A stretch of 21,040 nucleotides of DNA from a virus, in the IMG/VR virus record IMGVR_UViG_3300048793_000151, positions 1-21,040 of that record. The stretch is one strand, 5' to 3'. The translations under genes were made by a program, and so were the position numbers. Positions within the stretch are counted from its first letter, which is position 1; every line of letters begins with the position of its first letter. Below, in pieces: positions 1-6,944 of this stretch. The notes beneath the pieces are model-generated. The model worked only from the letters and a program-made list of their open reading frames with translations, was not told where the DNA came from and did no database searches.

Positions 1-403
1 GGCTTTTATCCGCGTTCGAAGTGCCCGACTGAAGTCGGTACTCTAAACGCGTGAATCCAAATGCCAGCTTCGCTCTGTGCTCCGGCAACAGCTCCGCTTT
101 GCGCTCGCCGAGCGAGAGAACCTGAAATTGGTTGTGCGCTTCCGTCAGGTCCTCGCGATCGATGGAATCGAGATTCAAGAGCACCAGCAACGGCACGGGC
201 ATCGTCAATGTCCCAAACTCAGTAATCGCCGAGCGCATGATCAAATCCTGATACTGCGTCGGGTTCTGCGCCGCGGGATCGCTATCGAGGTTGAAAATGT
301 CTTTGCCGGTCAGGCGGTGTCCAAAGGTGACGCGGCGGTGCGTCACTTTCTTTGCGTCGGTGTAGCCGCCGATGAGTTCGATTGTGTGTGTTTGGTTTTC
401 CAT
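1..403 (-). CDS. Phage tail assembly chaperone-like protein (Mu gp41 position), 3' end off the window
   Basis: The frame reads from ATG at 403-401 to the left edge without a stop, about 134 codons. It begins MENQTHTIELIGGYTDAKKV and contains a leucine-rich middle (MPVPLLVLLNLDSIDREDL) followed by a charged helical part. This resembles the small tail assembly proteins encoded just after the tube gene in Mu-like and P2-like phages, which chaperone the tape-measure protein. Family assignment rests on position and general character, not on a diagnostic motif. The visible C-terminal end (RLEYRLQSG, from 48-23) is the in-frame translation of the GTTTAGAGTACC hairpin repeat found elsewhere in the window, so the original C terminus may have been extended or replaced. 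It lies 187 bp after the tube gene, with a hairpin element between them. Confidence 0.6.
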   Translation of the reverse strand, partial: MENQTHTIELIGGYTDAKKVTHRRVTFGHRLTGKDIFNLDSDPAAQNPTQYQDLIMRSAITEFGTLTMPVPLLVLLNLDSIDREDLTEAHNQFQVLSLGERKAELLPEHRAKLAFGFTRLEYRLQSGTSNADKS

Positions 404-405
404 CT

Positions 406-581
406 CATTCTCACCTGGCTTCAGCCAGGTGCTCTCATTCTCACCTCGCTTCAGCGAGGTGATCGGGGCGGCGCATCATGCGAGGAGCCGTTTTAACGGC
501 TTACAAAAGAGGGAAACCGTTGAAACGGTTACGGACTCTCAAGGGATTTCCCCTGCACCTTGCTGAAGCAAGGTGAGAATG
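406..581. repeat. Composite hairpin element, ATTCTCA-flanked, five hairpins
   Basis: This non-coding gap holds, in order, hairpins at 415-430 (CCTGGCTTCAGCCAGG), 444-459 (CCTCGCTTCAGCGAGG), 487-500 (GCCGTTTTAACGGC), 515-530 (AACCGTTGAAACGGTT) and 558-573 (CCTTGCTGAAGCAAGG). The outer hairpins carry the same flank (ATTCTCA / TGAGAAT) facing inward. The three outer stems differ at two positions, but both arms change together. The element lies between the tube and chaperone genes and could affect mRNA folding; no function is proven. Confidence 0.85.
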
Positions 582-590
582 AGAGGGGCG

Positions 591-1025
591 CTAAATCGCG
601 ACGGCGTCTTCCGGCAGCACCACGAACGTGAACATGCTCGCGTTCGTCGAGCCTCCCTGGAGCTGGTCTTGCTCAAAGCTTTTCGGTACGCACTTGAGCA
701 GCTCGTAGGTGTAGACCGGAACGATGCCGTCTTCATCAAACTGGATCACGCGCATGCCGCGCCGGTCGGTGACGATGCCGCGAATGAAGTCCTGGAGCCA
801 CTGCATCAGCTCAGTGCCCGTCTGGTTCAGCGCCTGCGCGTGTTTGAAGGTCACCGCGCCGACCTCAAAGTGCCCGCGCACGATGTGCGGGTTGGGGCGG
901 TTGCCTTCGAAAAATTTCACTTCCGTGTGATCGATCTTGAGGCCCGAAACTTCGGAAGCTCTGATGGCCGTTACGCCGTCGATCTCGACCGTGAAATATT
1001 GTGCGCTGGCGCCTTGTCCCGGCAT
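591..1025 (-). CDS. Phage tail tube protein, T4 gp19 family
   Basis: The 144-residue protein matches the length and character of the T4-like gp19 tail-tube family (PF06841), which also includes inner-tube proteins of extracellular contractile injection systems. Its N-terminal part (YFTVEIDGVTAIRASEVSGL) is a typical start of that fold. Next comes a helical segment around residues 60-85 (HAQALNQTGTELMQWLQDF) and a C-terminal strand pair (YELLKCVPKSFEQDQLQGG, then FVVLPEDAV). Tube hexamers stack inside the sheath and form the DNA channel. The start ATG at 1025 follows an AAGGAGAG ribosome site. The gene directly follows the sheath gene, the expected order. Mu itself uses an unrelated tube family (gpM), so the tail here is mosaic. 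Confidence 0.88.
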   Translation of the reverse strand: MPGQGASAQYFTVEIDGVTAIRASEVSGLKIDHTEVKFFEGNRPNPHIVRGHFEVGAVTFKHAQALNQTGTELMQWLQDFIRGIVTDRRGMRVIQFDEDGIVPVYTYELLKCVPKSFEQDQLQGGSTNASMFTFVVLPEDAVAI

Positions 1026-1059
1026 TTGATTGCTCTCCTTGCGTCTAGCAAACGTTGCG

Positions 1060-1117
1060 GTCAGTTGTCAGTCGTCCGTTGTCAGTTGCAACTGACTACT
1101 AACGACTGACTACTGAC
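1060..1117. repeat. Inverted pair of GTCAGTN/ACTGACN heptamer arrays
   Basis: Two 29-nt arms (1060-1088 and 1089-1117) face each other with no spacer. Each arm is about four 7-bp units (GTCAGTT, GTCAGTC, GTCCGTT; then ACTGACT, ACTAACG). The arms pair imperfectly into a hairpin. They fill the 96-bp gap between the sheath and tube genes. The same family recurs at 7003-7085 and in short form near 12122. Confidence 0.85.
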
Positions 1118-1121
1118 GGAT

Positions 1122-2657
1122 CTACTGAAGAACCGAAAGATCTTGGAATAAGGGAACATTATCGATGTTCAGAATGATCTGTTCCGCCGTCGGCGAAATC
1201 TTCACTCCCCACTGCACGTGCACGCGGCCCAGTTCCAGTTCCTGCGGCGGATTGTTGCTGCCGTCGGCGATCACAACGAAGGCGTCCGCTTCCTTCGCGC
1301 CATACAGCGCGCCCGCTTCCCAATAGCTGCGCAGAAACGCCGCGCCCGTCGCCACCAGGTCACGGAACAAACGCCCCTGTCCATCGACCACCGAGAACGG
1401 CGCCCACTGATAACCCAGCTTGCCCGCGTAATAGAACTCGTTGAGCAATCTGAGCTGGTGGACAAACTGCACCCGCGGATCGGCGGTCATCACGCGCGCG
1501 CCATAGATCTTCAGTCCCTGCTCCGGCAATGGCGCGATCACGTTCACGTCTTTGCTGTTCAGATACTCGCGCGTGTTGTCGTCCGTCTGCGATTGGCCGT
1601 TCGAATAACGCTCGACATCGAGCGCGGCCGGGATCGAGATATTAGCCGGTGCCTTGTGCGTCCCGATCGTGCGGTCCACCTGCGCGCACGCGCCCGCGGC
1701 AAACCCGGAAGGCGGATAGAACTTCGTGAGTCCGGAGCCCGCGTAATCCAGCATCTGCACCCACGGCCAATAGAGCGCGCCGTACCACGTTCCATAGAGA
1801 GCACGCGACGTCGCCATGTCGCTCTTTGCGGCTCCGGTCGGGGGATCTAGTAATGCCAGCCGGTGATAGCTGGTCGCATGCGCAATCAGGGCTGCGTGCG
1901 CCGTCTCCGACGAAATCCCAGGAATCGCCACCTGGCCCGTGCCGAGGGTTTCATCGTTGAAAGTCTGCAGGCCGGTTTTGGTAGTTCCCGAATCCGTGCC
2001 GACGTAGTCGCCCACGGCGAGATCGGCAAAGTCATCGTTGCCGGACGCCAGCGCCGTCTCAGCGATCACTTTCGGATTATTGTTCGGCGGCAAGGTCCCG
2101 CTGTTGAGACTGGTCAGGTTCACCAACACCGACTTCTGGTTCACCGTATCGAGCGTGCTCTGGGTGCTGAGCGTCAGGTTGTCCCAAACCTCTTTGTAGT
2201 TGCCGAGGAAGACGCTGCGGACGGTGAGCTTGAACGTATTGGCGTTCGTGCCCGTATCGATCGTCACCAGAATGTCCGCGCGCGTGCTCGGATACTTCGC
2301 GTCGACGCGCATCGTGTTCAGCCCCGGCGACGTGGACTGGTCTTTCAACGACAACGTCGAGAGCGCCTTCGACGATCCGATGACGCGGCACACCACGGCT
2401 TGCTTGCCCGGAAAGATGTTGAAGAAGGTGTAGAGAAAATCATCCAGGAAGGAGTTCGTGTCAAAGCCGCCAAACTGCCGCACGTAATCCTGCCAGGATG
2501 TGCATATGGTAGGCACGTTGACGGGACCCCAGGGTGAATAGCCAACGACGAAAGCGGTTGACGTAGGCTGGCGCTGGATCGGCCGGGCCACCTGGCCGGC
2601 GTTGATGATGGCGATCACGCCCGGCAGCGTGGATTCAATTACAAGCGACTGAGACAT
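1122..2657 (-). CDS. Phage tail sheath protein (Mu gpL-like)
   Basis: This 511-residue protein has the hallmarks of contractile tail sheath subunits (PF04984 with the C-terminal sheath domain). The N terminus includes GVIAIINAGQVARPIQRQ followed by FVVGYSPWGPVNVPT, the short strand region that reaches neighbouring subunits. The middle carries an insertion-type domain (about residues 120-240), then LALLDPPTG. The C-terminal domain includes DRTIGTHKAP, DVNVIAPLPEQGLKIYGARV and ends with GVKISPTAEQIILNIDNVP, typical of the family. Mu gpL is of similar size (about 495 residues). Sheath subunits contract around the tube to drive it into the host envelope. The start ATG at 2657 is preceded by GAGGAG about 11 nt upstream. 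The gene lies between the gp38-position gene and the tube gene, and appears intact. Confidence 0.95.
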   Translation of the reverse strand: MSQSLVIESTLPGVIAIINAGQVARPIQRQPTSTAFVVGYSPWGPVNVPTICTSWQDYVRQFGGFDTNSFLDDFLYTFFNIFPGKQAVVCRVIGSSKALSTLSLKDQSTSPGLNTMRVDAKYPSTRADILVTIDTGTNANTFKLTVRSVFLGNYKEVWDNLTLSTQSTLDTVNQKSVLVNLTSLNSGTLPPNNNPKVIAETALASGNDDFADLAVGDYVGTDSGTTKTGLQTFNDETLGTGQVAIPGISSETAHAALIAHATSYHRLALLDPPTGAAKSDMATSRALYGTWYGALYWPWVQMLDYAGSGLTKFYPPSGFAAGACAQVDRTIGTHKAPANISIPAALDVERYSNGQSQTDDNTREYLNSKDVNVIAPLPEQGLKIYGARVMTADPRVQFVHQLRLLNEFYYAGKLGYQWAPFSVVDGQGRLFRDLVATGAAFLRSYWEAGALYGAKEADAFVVIADGSNNPPQELELGRVHVQWGVKISPTAEQIILNIDNVPLFQDLSVLQ

Positions 2658-2685
2658 AGCGTGCGACTCCTCTTCGGTTTGGCTT

Positions 2686-2799
2686 AGAGGTCAGAGGTCA
2701 GAGATCAGAGGTCAGCAAGACCCTCCGGAACTCCGCTCTTATCTGACCTCTGGTTCCGCGCTCTTATCTGACTTCTGACCTCTGACCTCTGACCTCTGG
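2686..2799. repeat. Facing ACCTCTG-type heptamer arrays around a conserved core
   Basis: A left arm of AGAGGTC-phase units (from 2686) and right arms of ACCTCTG/ACTTCTG units (2743-2798) can pair. The region between contains GTCAGCAAGACC, similar to GTCAGTAAGACC at 3854-3865 and GTCAGTGAGACC at 10312-10323, so array plus core appears to be one module. The right part is translated as the C-terminal tail of the gene at 2739-2993. Confidence 0.8.
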
Positions 2800-2993
2800 T
2801 TTCTATCGCGCGCAACGATTTCTTCCATCGGCAGGTCGTTGATGTGGGCGTGACCGTGCTCGAGGATTCGTTTCTCTTCGCGCTCGGTCAGCTTGTCGAC
2901 GCGCTTCACCGAGCCTTTAGTTCCCGCGGCTGCCAGCACCGTGCCATCTTCCAGCACGATCGGATGCGAACATCGATTAATAATTTCCTTCAT
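2739..2993 (-). CDS. Small protein in the Mu gp38 position (DUF2635-like by place), repeat-derived tail
   Basis: This 84-residue ORF lies just upstream of the sheath gene, where Mu-like phages encode a small gp38/DUF2635 protein. The first about 60 residues look like a compact domain (MKEIINRCSHPIVLEDGTVL, then TKGSVKRVDKLTEREEKRI). ATG at 2993 follows GAGGA by about 7 nt. From about residue 65 the sequence (QRSEVRGQKS, then AEPEVR) is the translation of the ACCTCTG heptamer array, and the TAA stop at 2739 also falls inside the repeat block. The native C terminus has probably been overwritten or extended by the repeat. Its function is unknown; in Mu-like phages the position suggests a role in tail assembly. 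Confidence 0.6.
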   Translation of the reverse strand: MKEIINRCSHPIVLEDGTVLAAAGTKGSVKRVDKLTEREEKRILEHGHAHINDLPMEEIVARDRNQRSEVRGQKSDKSAEPEVR

Positions 2994-3004
2994 GGTTTTT
3001 CCTC

Positions 3005-3092
3005 GTTTAGAGTACCGAAGTTTAGAGTACCGACTTTAGTCGGGTGTTTTCCGAGTCATTAAGTGCCCGACTAAAGTCGGTACTCTAAACGC
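3005..3092. repeat. GTTTAGAGTACC hairpin pair, perfect 25-bp inverted arms
   Basis: Arms at 3020-3044 and 3066-3090 are exact reverse complements over 25 bp with a 21-nt spacer. Each arm is also a hairpin by itself (CCGACTTTAGTCGG). A partial extra copy of the flank (GTTTAGAGTACCGAAG) sits at 3005-3020. The element fills the gap between the gp37-like gene and the gene at 2739-2993. Confidence 0.92.
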
Positions 3093-3093
3093 G

Positions 3094-3726
3094 CTATTCG
3101 ATGATCACTCCTGGCAATCTCCCCGGCTCTTTCGCGTCGTTGTTGCTCACTACGCTGAAATCAAACTCAGTCACCGCGTGTGTCGCCACGCTTCGATCGG
3201 GTTCGGTCCACTTGAAATAAGTCTTCACGTTTTGCACGTACGCGGTTAGCTCCGGTTGCCTCACCAGCCATTCAGTTCCCTGAAGCATCAGCGGCTCGAA
3301 CGTGAGCATCACCGGTGGCGTGTCGGTCGTAGCCAATCTCAATCCCGCCAGCGCCCTCCGAACATCGCCGAGCATTTTGTAAACGCCGACGCTCCCTGCA
3401 ATTCCTCGGCGCCTGATTTGCTCGCTGCGCGCATCGCTCGAACAGCAAATAACTCCGAAGGTGCATTCATGTTGCCAGATGCGCGGCTCGTTGAACGCGG
3501 GCGAGAGCACCGGAATCTGTTTGTCCAAGCCCTGACCATAGGAAACGAGCATCAGCGGAAACTGCGGAGCGTACTGAGCAATGAACGCTTGCAGAGCGGC
3601 CGCGTCGATCTCCCCACCGTACGACGAGACCGCTTTCACATAGCCACCAGGAACGCCGTAGGACGTCTTCAGGGCCTGAATGATCCCGTCTTCGATCCCG
3701 CCAACAAAGAAATCAAACTCCGGCAT
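3094..3726 (-). CDS. Mu gp37-like protein (DUF1834)
   Basis: The 210-residue product begins EFDFFVGGIEDGIIQALK and continues with YAPQFPLMLVSYGQG, then a strand-helix-strand body with ECTFGVICCSSDARSEQIRR and YKMLGDVRRALAGL, matching the DUF1834/gp37 family of Mu-like phages. Such proteins act at the head-tail joint or as minor tail proteins; the exact role is not well established. It follows the DUF1320 gene in the Mu gp36-gp37 order. The start ATG at 3726 is preceded by GGTGAGTGG. The protein ends GRLPGVIIE at a TAG that directly abuts the repeat at 3005-3092. The length is near the family norm and no damage is seen. Confidence 0.85.
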   Translation of the reverse strand: MPEFDFFVGGIEDGIIQALKTSYGVPGGYVKAVSSYGGEIDAAALQAFIAQYAPQFPLMLVSYGQGLDKQIPVLSPAFNEPRIWQHECTFGVICCSSDARSEQIRRRGIAGSVGVYKMLGDVRRALAGLRLATTDTPPVMLTFEPLMLQGTEWLVRQPELTAYVQNVKTYFKWTEPDRSVATHAVTEFDFSVVSNNDAKEPGRLPGVIIE

Positions 3727-3824
3727 TTACCACTCACCGTTTGCTAATTCGCAGGTCAGGAAGGGTGGCTTGCCCCCGCTCTTAACCGCTCCGCCTGGCC
3801 GCGCCACATGCCTCTGGAAAAAGA

Positions 3825-3925
3825 ACAGAGGTCAGAGATCAGAAGTCAGAGGTCAGTAAGACCGGAGCGTTGGAGCGTTGTTGTTTTGTGTTTGCTGACA
3901 TCTGATCTCTGACTTCTGACCTCTA
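3825..3925. repeat. Facing ACCTCTG-type heptamer arrays touching the gp36-like stop codon
   Basis: Left arm units (CAGAGGT, CAGAAGT) run from 3825 to about 3855. The core is GTCAGTAAGACCGGAGCG. The right arm of TCTGATC/TCTGACT units runs 3900-3925. The TAG stop of the gp36-like gene is at 3923-3925, at the edge of the array. The rest of the 196-bp gap (3727-3824) shows no recognised feature. Confidence 0.82.
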
Positions 3926-4375
3926 GTAGTTTCTGAGCTTTTCGTGCGTGAACGGGTCCGGATGATGCTTGCTCGGGCCGCTCAGAACCGAGTCCGGACT
4001 GCCCGGATTAGTTGCCGTCTCTGCCAGAGCCGCCACGTCCAGCGCCGCCTCACCTTTTTGTAAACTTCGCAGCCAGGCAATTGCCGCGTCGTGCTGGTCT
4101 TTGCGAATCTTGTAGACGCCGTCCGCATCGGTCGCGCGGTCCTTATAAAGATCAAAGATCGCCAGGTCCAAACACCGCGACTTAATCTGCTGCGTCACCG
4201 GCAACGGCAACTGGTACCGCGTCCGCGCATAGGACTCAACCGTGCCCTCGGCATAAGCGACCGCTTCCGCGACCCGATCGTGATCGACGTCGCCCGAGCC
4301 CGCGTTGTCGGTAAGCTGGACCAGCTTGTCCGGCCCGATCCGCTTCGCGATGTCCGCTTGGGTGATGTAGCTCAT
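3923..4375 (-). CDS. Mu gp36-like head-completion protein (DUF1320)
   Basis: The 150-residue protein starts MSYITQADIAKRIGPDKLVQ and contains DRVAEAVAYAEGTVESYART, RYQLPLP and CLDLAIFDLYK, the signature pattern of DUF1320 (Mu gp36) proteins. These are thought to be head-completion or connector proteins that join the portal vertex to the tail. It is helical in the N-terminal 110 residues, with a proline/serine-rich end (NPGSPDSVLSGPSKHHPDP). The start at 4375 has no strong ribosome site (upstream GTCTTTGAA), which is unlike its neighbours. It lies between the signal-anchored gene and the gp37-like gene. Confidence 0.9.
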   Translation of the reverse strand: MSYITQADIAKRIGPDKLVQLTDNAGSGDVDHDRVAEAVAYAEGTVESYARTRYQLPLPVTQQIKSRCLDLAIFDLYKDRATDADGVYKIRKDQHDAAIAWLRSLQKGEAALDVAALAETATNPGSPDSVLSGPSKHHPDPFTHEKLRNY

Positions 4376-4387
4376 TTCAAAGACCGC

Positions 4388-4450
4388 GTTTGGAGTACCG
4401 CCTTTAGGCGGAATCCTGAAGAGCCGCCTAAAGGCGGTACTCCGAACTCA
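4388..4450. repeat. GGAGTACCGCC hairpin pair overlapping a stop codon
   Basis: Arms 4392-4411 and 4424-4443 are perfect 20-bp inverted repeats, each also a hairpin (CCGCCTTTAGGCGG). The flank resembles that of the element at 3020-3090 (GTTTRGAGTACC), but the stem is GCC instead of GAC. The right flank (CCGAACTCAGAACT, 4442-4455) runs over the TGA stop of the next gene. The same flank overlaps the stop of the gene at 6361. Confidence 0.88.
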
Positions 4451-4960
4451 GAACTGCACGACCACAGCGCGCACGGTCACCGCCGCCGGATTCGAGAGCG
4501 CCGTCGTCGCGTTCGTCAGATTGCAGCGCTTCACCGTCACCGTATTGGCCGCCGACACCCACGCCTGAATCGTCGCGTATTCAGTCGTCGCCCATGCCGC
4601 GGTCGGAATCCCCACATAGACCGGATCACCATCGGCCGCGCCCGTGACCGTGACAGTAAACGTCTCGCAAGTCCCAGCCGCCAGCGCAGTGAAATCAACC
4701 GACGCGGTGCCCGTCAGAAATTTCTTAACCGGCGCGCTGCCGTTGCCGACAGTCACACCCTGTCCGGAGATCGGCGTCAGCGCGATGCCGCCCGTATCGT
4801 TCAGCGCGATCGACGACGTTCCGCCGGCTTGCACCAGGCGCGTGATCGAGAACTGCAGCACCTTCGCTTCGCTTCGCAGATAAGGCCACGCGACAACGCC
4901 GAGCATCATCACGGCCACCAGCAGGATCGTCTGAAGAATTGTGTTTCGTGTTTTGTTCAT
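4448..4960 (-). CDS. Signal-anchored beta-rich protein inside the capsid operon
   Basis: This 170-residue protein opens with a positively charged N terminus and one hydrophobic helix (about residues 8-27, TILQTILLVAVMMLGVVAWP), read as an uncleaved anchor or signal peptide. The rest is rich in Ser/Thr/Val/Gly. Its C-terminal half (TVTVTGAADGDPVYVGIPTA, YATIQAWVSAANTVTVKRCN, VTVRAVVVQF) resembles beta-sandwich end domains of phage fibres and decoration proteins. ATG at 4960 follows GGAG by about 7 nt. It lies between capsid and gp36-like genes, where Mu has no membrane protein. Its TGA stop is inside the repeat right flank. Possible roles are a surface decoration with a fortuitous hydrophobic end, or a membrane-docking factor. 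I do not recognise the family with certainty. Confidence 0.65.
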   Translation of the reverse strand: MNKTRNTILQTILLVAVMMLGVVAWPYLRSEAKVLQFSITRLVQAGGTSSIALNDTGGIALTPISGQGVTVGNGSAPVKKFLTGTASVDFTALAAGTCETFTVTVTGAADGDPVYVGIPTAAWATTEYATIQAWVSAANTVTVKRCNLTNATTALSNPAAVTVRAVVVQF

Positions 4961-5028
4961 CGTCGTCTCCGTCTCTCGTTTACCCGGTCACGTCTATTGC
5001 TCCAGGCGCTCCCGGTACCGACCTCATT

Positions 5029-5064
5029 GCCCTTGGCTCTTTGCCCTTTGCCCTTTGCGCCTTT
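5029..5064. repeat. CCCTTTG heptamer array
   Basis: About five 7-bp units (CCCTTGG, CTCTTTG, CCCTTTG twice, CGCCTTT) lie in the 108-bp gap between the capsid and signal-anchored genes. The array ends just before the TAG stop of the capsid gene. Confidence 0.8.
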
Positions 5065-5068
5065 AGGC

Positions 5069-6136
5069 CTACGTTCCCGCCGTCGTATCCATCACCACGA
5101 TCGACTTCGGATACCACAGCACCGGTCCACCATAGACGCCGCCCGTCAGCTTAATGTTCGGATTCGCCGCCTGGCCCAGCAGCGCCACGTCGACGCTCGC
5201 CACTCCGTTGTTGGGTCCGCCGTTGACTTCGATGAACGAAAAGAAGCCGGCAGCCGGCAGTCCGCCACTGATGCGGTGAATCGTCGGCGTCGAAATGAAG
5301 TTCGCCACCACCTGGCCCATCTGCCGTTTGCCCACGATCACAACGATCCCATCCGGAATGAACGTGGTGAAGTTCAGGTTGTCGTCATAGAACCCTTCGT
5401 CATAGACAACCAGGTCCGGCAAGCCGCGATCGCCCAGGATCGTGTTGACCTGGTCCAGGTCGAAGGTCAGCGACACAAAGTTCTTCGAACGCAGCCCGTG
5501 AATGTCCTTGTCGTTGGTATTCTCCAACAACGTGTTCATCGTGGACTGGTTCATGTAAGCCTTAGAGCCCTTCGCGCTCGCGCCGGTGCCGCGGAACAAA
5601 AGCTTGATCGCGTTAAAATCCTTCAGCGGTATGGCGCTGTCGTTGTTGCTCCACTTCTTCGTGGTCGGGTAGGTCTGGACCGGGAACGTTTCCGCCACCG
5701 TGACGCCGTTTTCCGCGATCGCAAAGCCGCCGGTCAGCATCTTCCAGGTCAGCCATTCCGCCCGGATGAACGTCTTGTCCATGCGCGCTTTCATCGTCAG
5801 CGCCACCATGCGATCGAGATTGACCACGTTCGCCAGCGTGCCCAGCTCACGGGCCTGGAGGATCTCGGATTCCTTGATCAGGTCCGACTCTTTGAACGGG
5901 ATCGGCGCATACTCGCGCAGCGTCGAGCCGGGCCGCTTGTCGATCTTCGGATCGGAATCCATCGCGTGCGGCGCGGTCATCCCCCGTTCCTTGTCGCGCT
6001 CATCCCAACGCACCCGCTGCACGCCGACTTCCATCAGCGGAACAATCGACGCGCCAATGAACTGCTCGCGCTGGATGATGTATTCCTGCGTCAGAATGTC
6101 GAGCTGCAGGTTTGTCGGAAATTGAAATGTCAGCAT
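5069..6136 (-). CDS. Phage major capsid protein (gpE family)
   Basis: The 355-residue product fits the lambda gpE-type major capsid family (PF03864). It has an N-terminal start (FIGASIVPLMEVGVQRVRWD), a central charged helix (MVALTMKARMDKTFIRAEWL) and a C-terminal accessory/P-domain segment (MGQVVANFISTPTIHRISGG, NPNIKLTGGVYGGPVLWYPK). It forms the icosahedral shell with an HK97-like fold. ATG at 6136 is preceded by GAGGAG about 6 nt upstream. The upstream gene is a decoration-protein candidate, matching the lambda D-E order, while flanking genes are Mu-like. The coding frame looks intact and repeats lie only outside it. A long open frame on the other strand is an antisense shadow. Confidence 0.93.
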   Translation of the reverse strand: MLTFQFPTNLQLDILTQEYIIQREQFIGASIVPLMEVGVQRVRWDERDKERGMTAPHAMDSDPKIDKRPGSTLREYAPIPFKESDLIKESEILQARELGTLANVVNLDRMVALTMKARMDKTFIRAEWLTWKMLTGGFAIAENGVTVAETFPVQTYPTTKKWSNNDSAIPLKDFNAIKLLFRGTGASAKGSKAYMNQSTMNTLLENTNDKDIHGLRSKNFVSLTFDLDQVNTILGDRGLPDLVVYDEGFYDDNLNFTTFIPDGIVVIVGKRQMGQVVANFISTPTIHRISGGLPAAGFFSFIEVNGGPNNGVASVDVALLGQAANPNIKLTGGVYGGPVLWYPKSIVVMDTTAGT

Positions 6137-6139
6137 CTG

Positions 6140-6360
6140 CTCTCCTCGTTTAGAGTACCGACTTTAGTCGGCTCCTTCGTTTTCCTATCCGCTTCCTTAT
6201 AGGTTTGGAGTACCGCCTTTAGGCGGCTCCTTCGTTTTCCTATCGGATTCCTACCCCGTTTGCTACCTCTTCCCATGGGTTCCTATAGGGGTCCGCCTAA
6301 AGGCGGTACTCCGAATTGGGAGTTCCTATAGGAATTCCGCCTAAAGGCGGGACTCCGAAC
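6140..6360. repeat. Cluster of GTTTRGAGTACC hairpin elements
   Basis: The 224-bp gap between the capsid and decoration genes carries hairpins with two stem types. One is GACTTTAGTC near 6150-6170. The others are GCCTTTAGGC near 6212-6222, and its inverse near 6293-6305 and 6339-6350. Between them are repeated TCCTTCGTTTTCCTATC and TTCCTATAGG segments. The right flank (CCGAACTCAGAACT) overlaps the decoration gene stop at 6361. Confidence 0.85.
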
Positions 6361-6921
6361 TCAGAACTTAAAGACCACGCCCAAAAGCGTCGCGCCGGCC
6401 AGTTCTTCCATTGCCGACGCGTCCAGCCCGCGCAGCTTCGCGACATCGAGGATGCCCGTGATCGTCACCGCGATCGTTGTGTCGCCGGTGCCGTCCACCG
6501 CGTCGTCAGAAATACCCTGCGCCACCTGGCTGCCGTCGCTGGCCATGACCCCGTCGCTGGCCGCCAGGTTGATCGCGGCGTTGGCATCGAGCGTCACCGT
6601 GTTTGGTGTGTCGACAGTGTCGAGCGACAGCACGGTGCCGATGGTCGCACCCTCTTCGTTCACCAGGACGTCGTCCACGGCAAATACGCTCGCGTCCACC
6701 ACGTTGAACGTCGGCGAAGCCGCCGATACGCCGCCCGTGCCGGCGGCAGTGCGCGAACGGCGCCGCACTTTGCCTCCAGAGGTGATCGCGCCGATCACGT
6801 CGCCCTGGGCGATCGCAAATCCATTCGCAGCCGTGGCCGGAATTCTGACCGTCTCATCAGGCCGCGTGAATTCCAGTTGTACGCGATCCGGAAATGTTTG
6901 GACTACTGTGGTTGGTGGCAT
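6361..6921 (-). CDS. Head decoration-type protein candidate upstream of the capsid gene
   Basis: This 186-residue, small-residue-rich, beta-type protein begins PPTTVVQTFPDRVQLEFTRP and contains AQGDVIGAITSGGKVRRRSR, typical of a lambda gpD-like decoration domain region. Later parts (NVVDASVFAVDDVLVNEEGA, LAASDGVMASDGSQVAQGI) resemble head-fibre or stabiliser proteins. It is the gene immediately upstream of the gpE-type capsid gene, the place for a capsid stabilising protein in lambda-like and many Mu-like phages. ATG at 6921 follows AAGGAAAG. The final residue F and the TGA stop come from TTCTGA at the edge of a hairpin repeat, exactly as in the gene at 4448. The assignment is from context and composition. 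Confidence 0.68.
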   Translation of the reverse strand: MPPTTVVQTFPDRVQLEFTRPDETVRIPATAANGFAIAQGDVIGAITSGGKVRRRSRTAAGTGGVSAASPTFNVVDASVFAVDDVLVNEEGATIGTVLSLDTVDTPNTVTLDANAAINLAASDGVMASDGSQVAQGISDDAVDGTGDTTIAVTITGILDVAKLRGLDASAMEELAGATLLGVVFKF

Positions 6922-6944
6922 CGTTTTCGCTTTCCTTTATCCGC

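Noticed and set aside
1863-2537. 224-codon plus-strand open frame opposite the sheath gene
   Set aside because: Arg/His/Val-rich text typical of an antisense frame; the sheath gene is clearly coding.
4091-6202. 703-codon plus-strand open frame
   Set aside because: It lies antisense to the gp36-like, signal-anchored and capsid genes, has Arg/His-rich low-complexity composition and reads through hairpin repeats; it is a GC-driven shadow.
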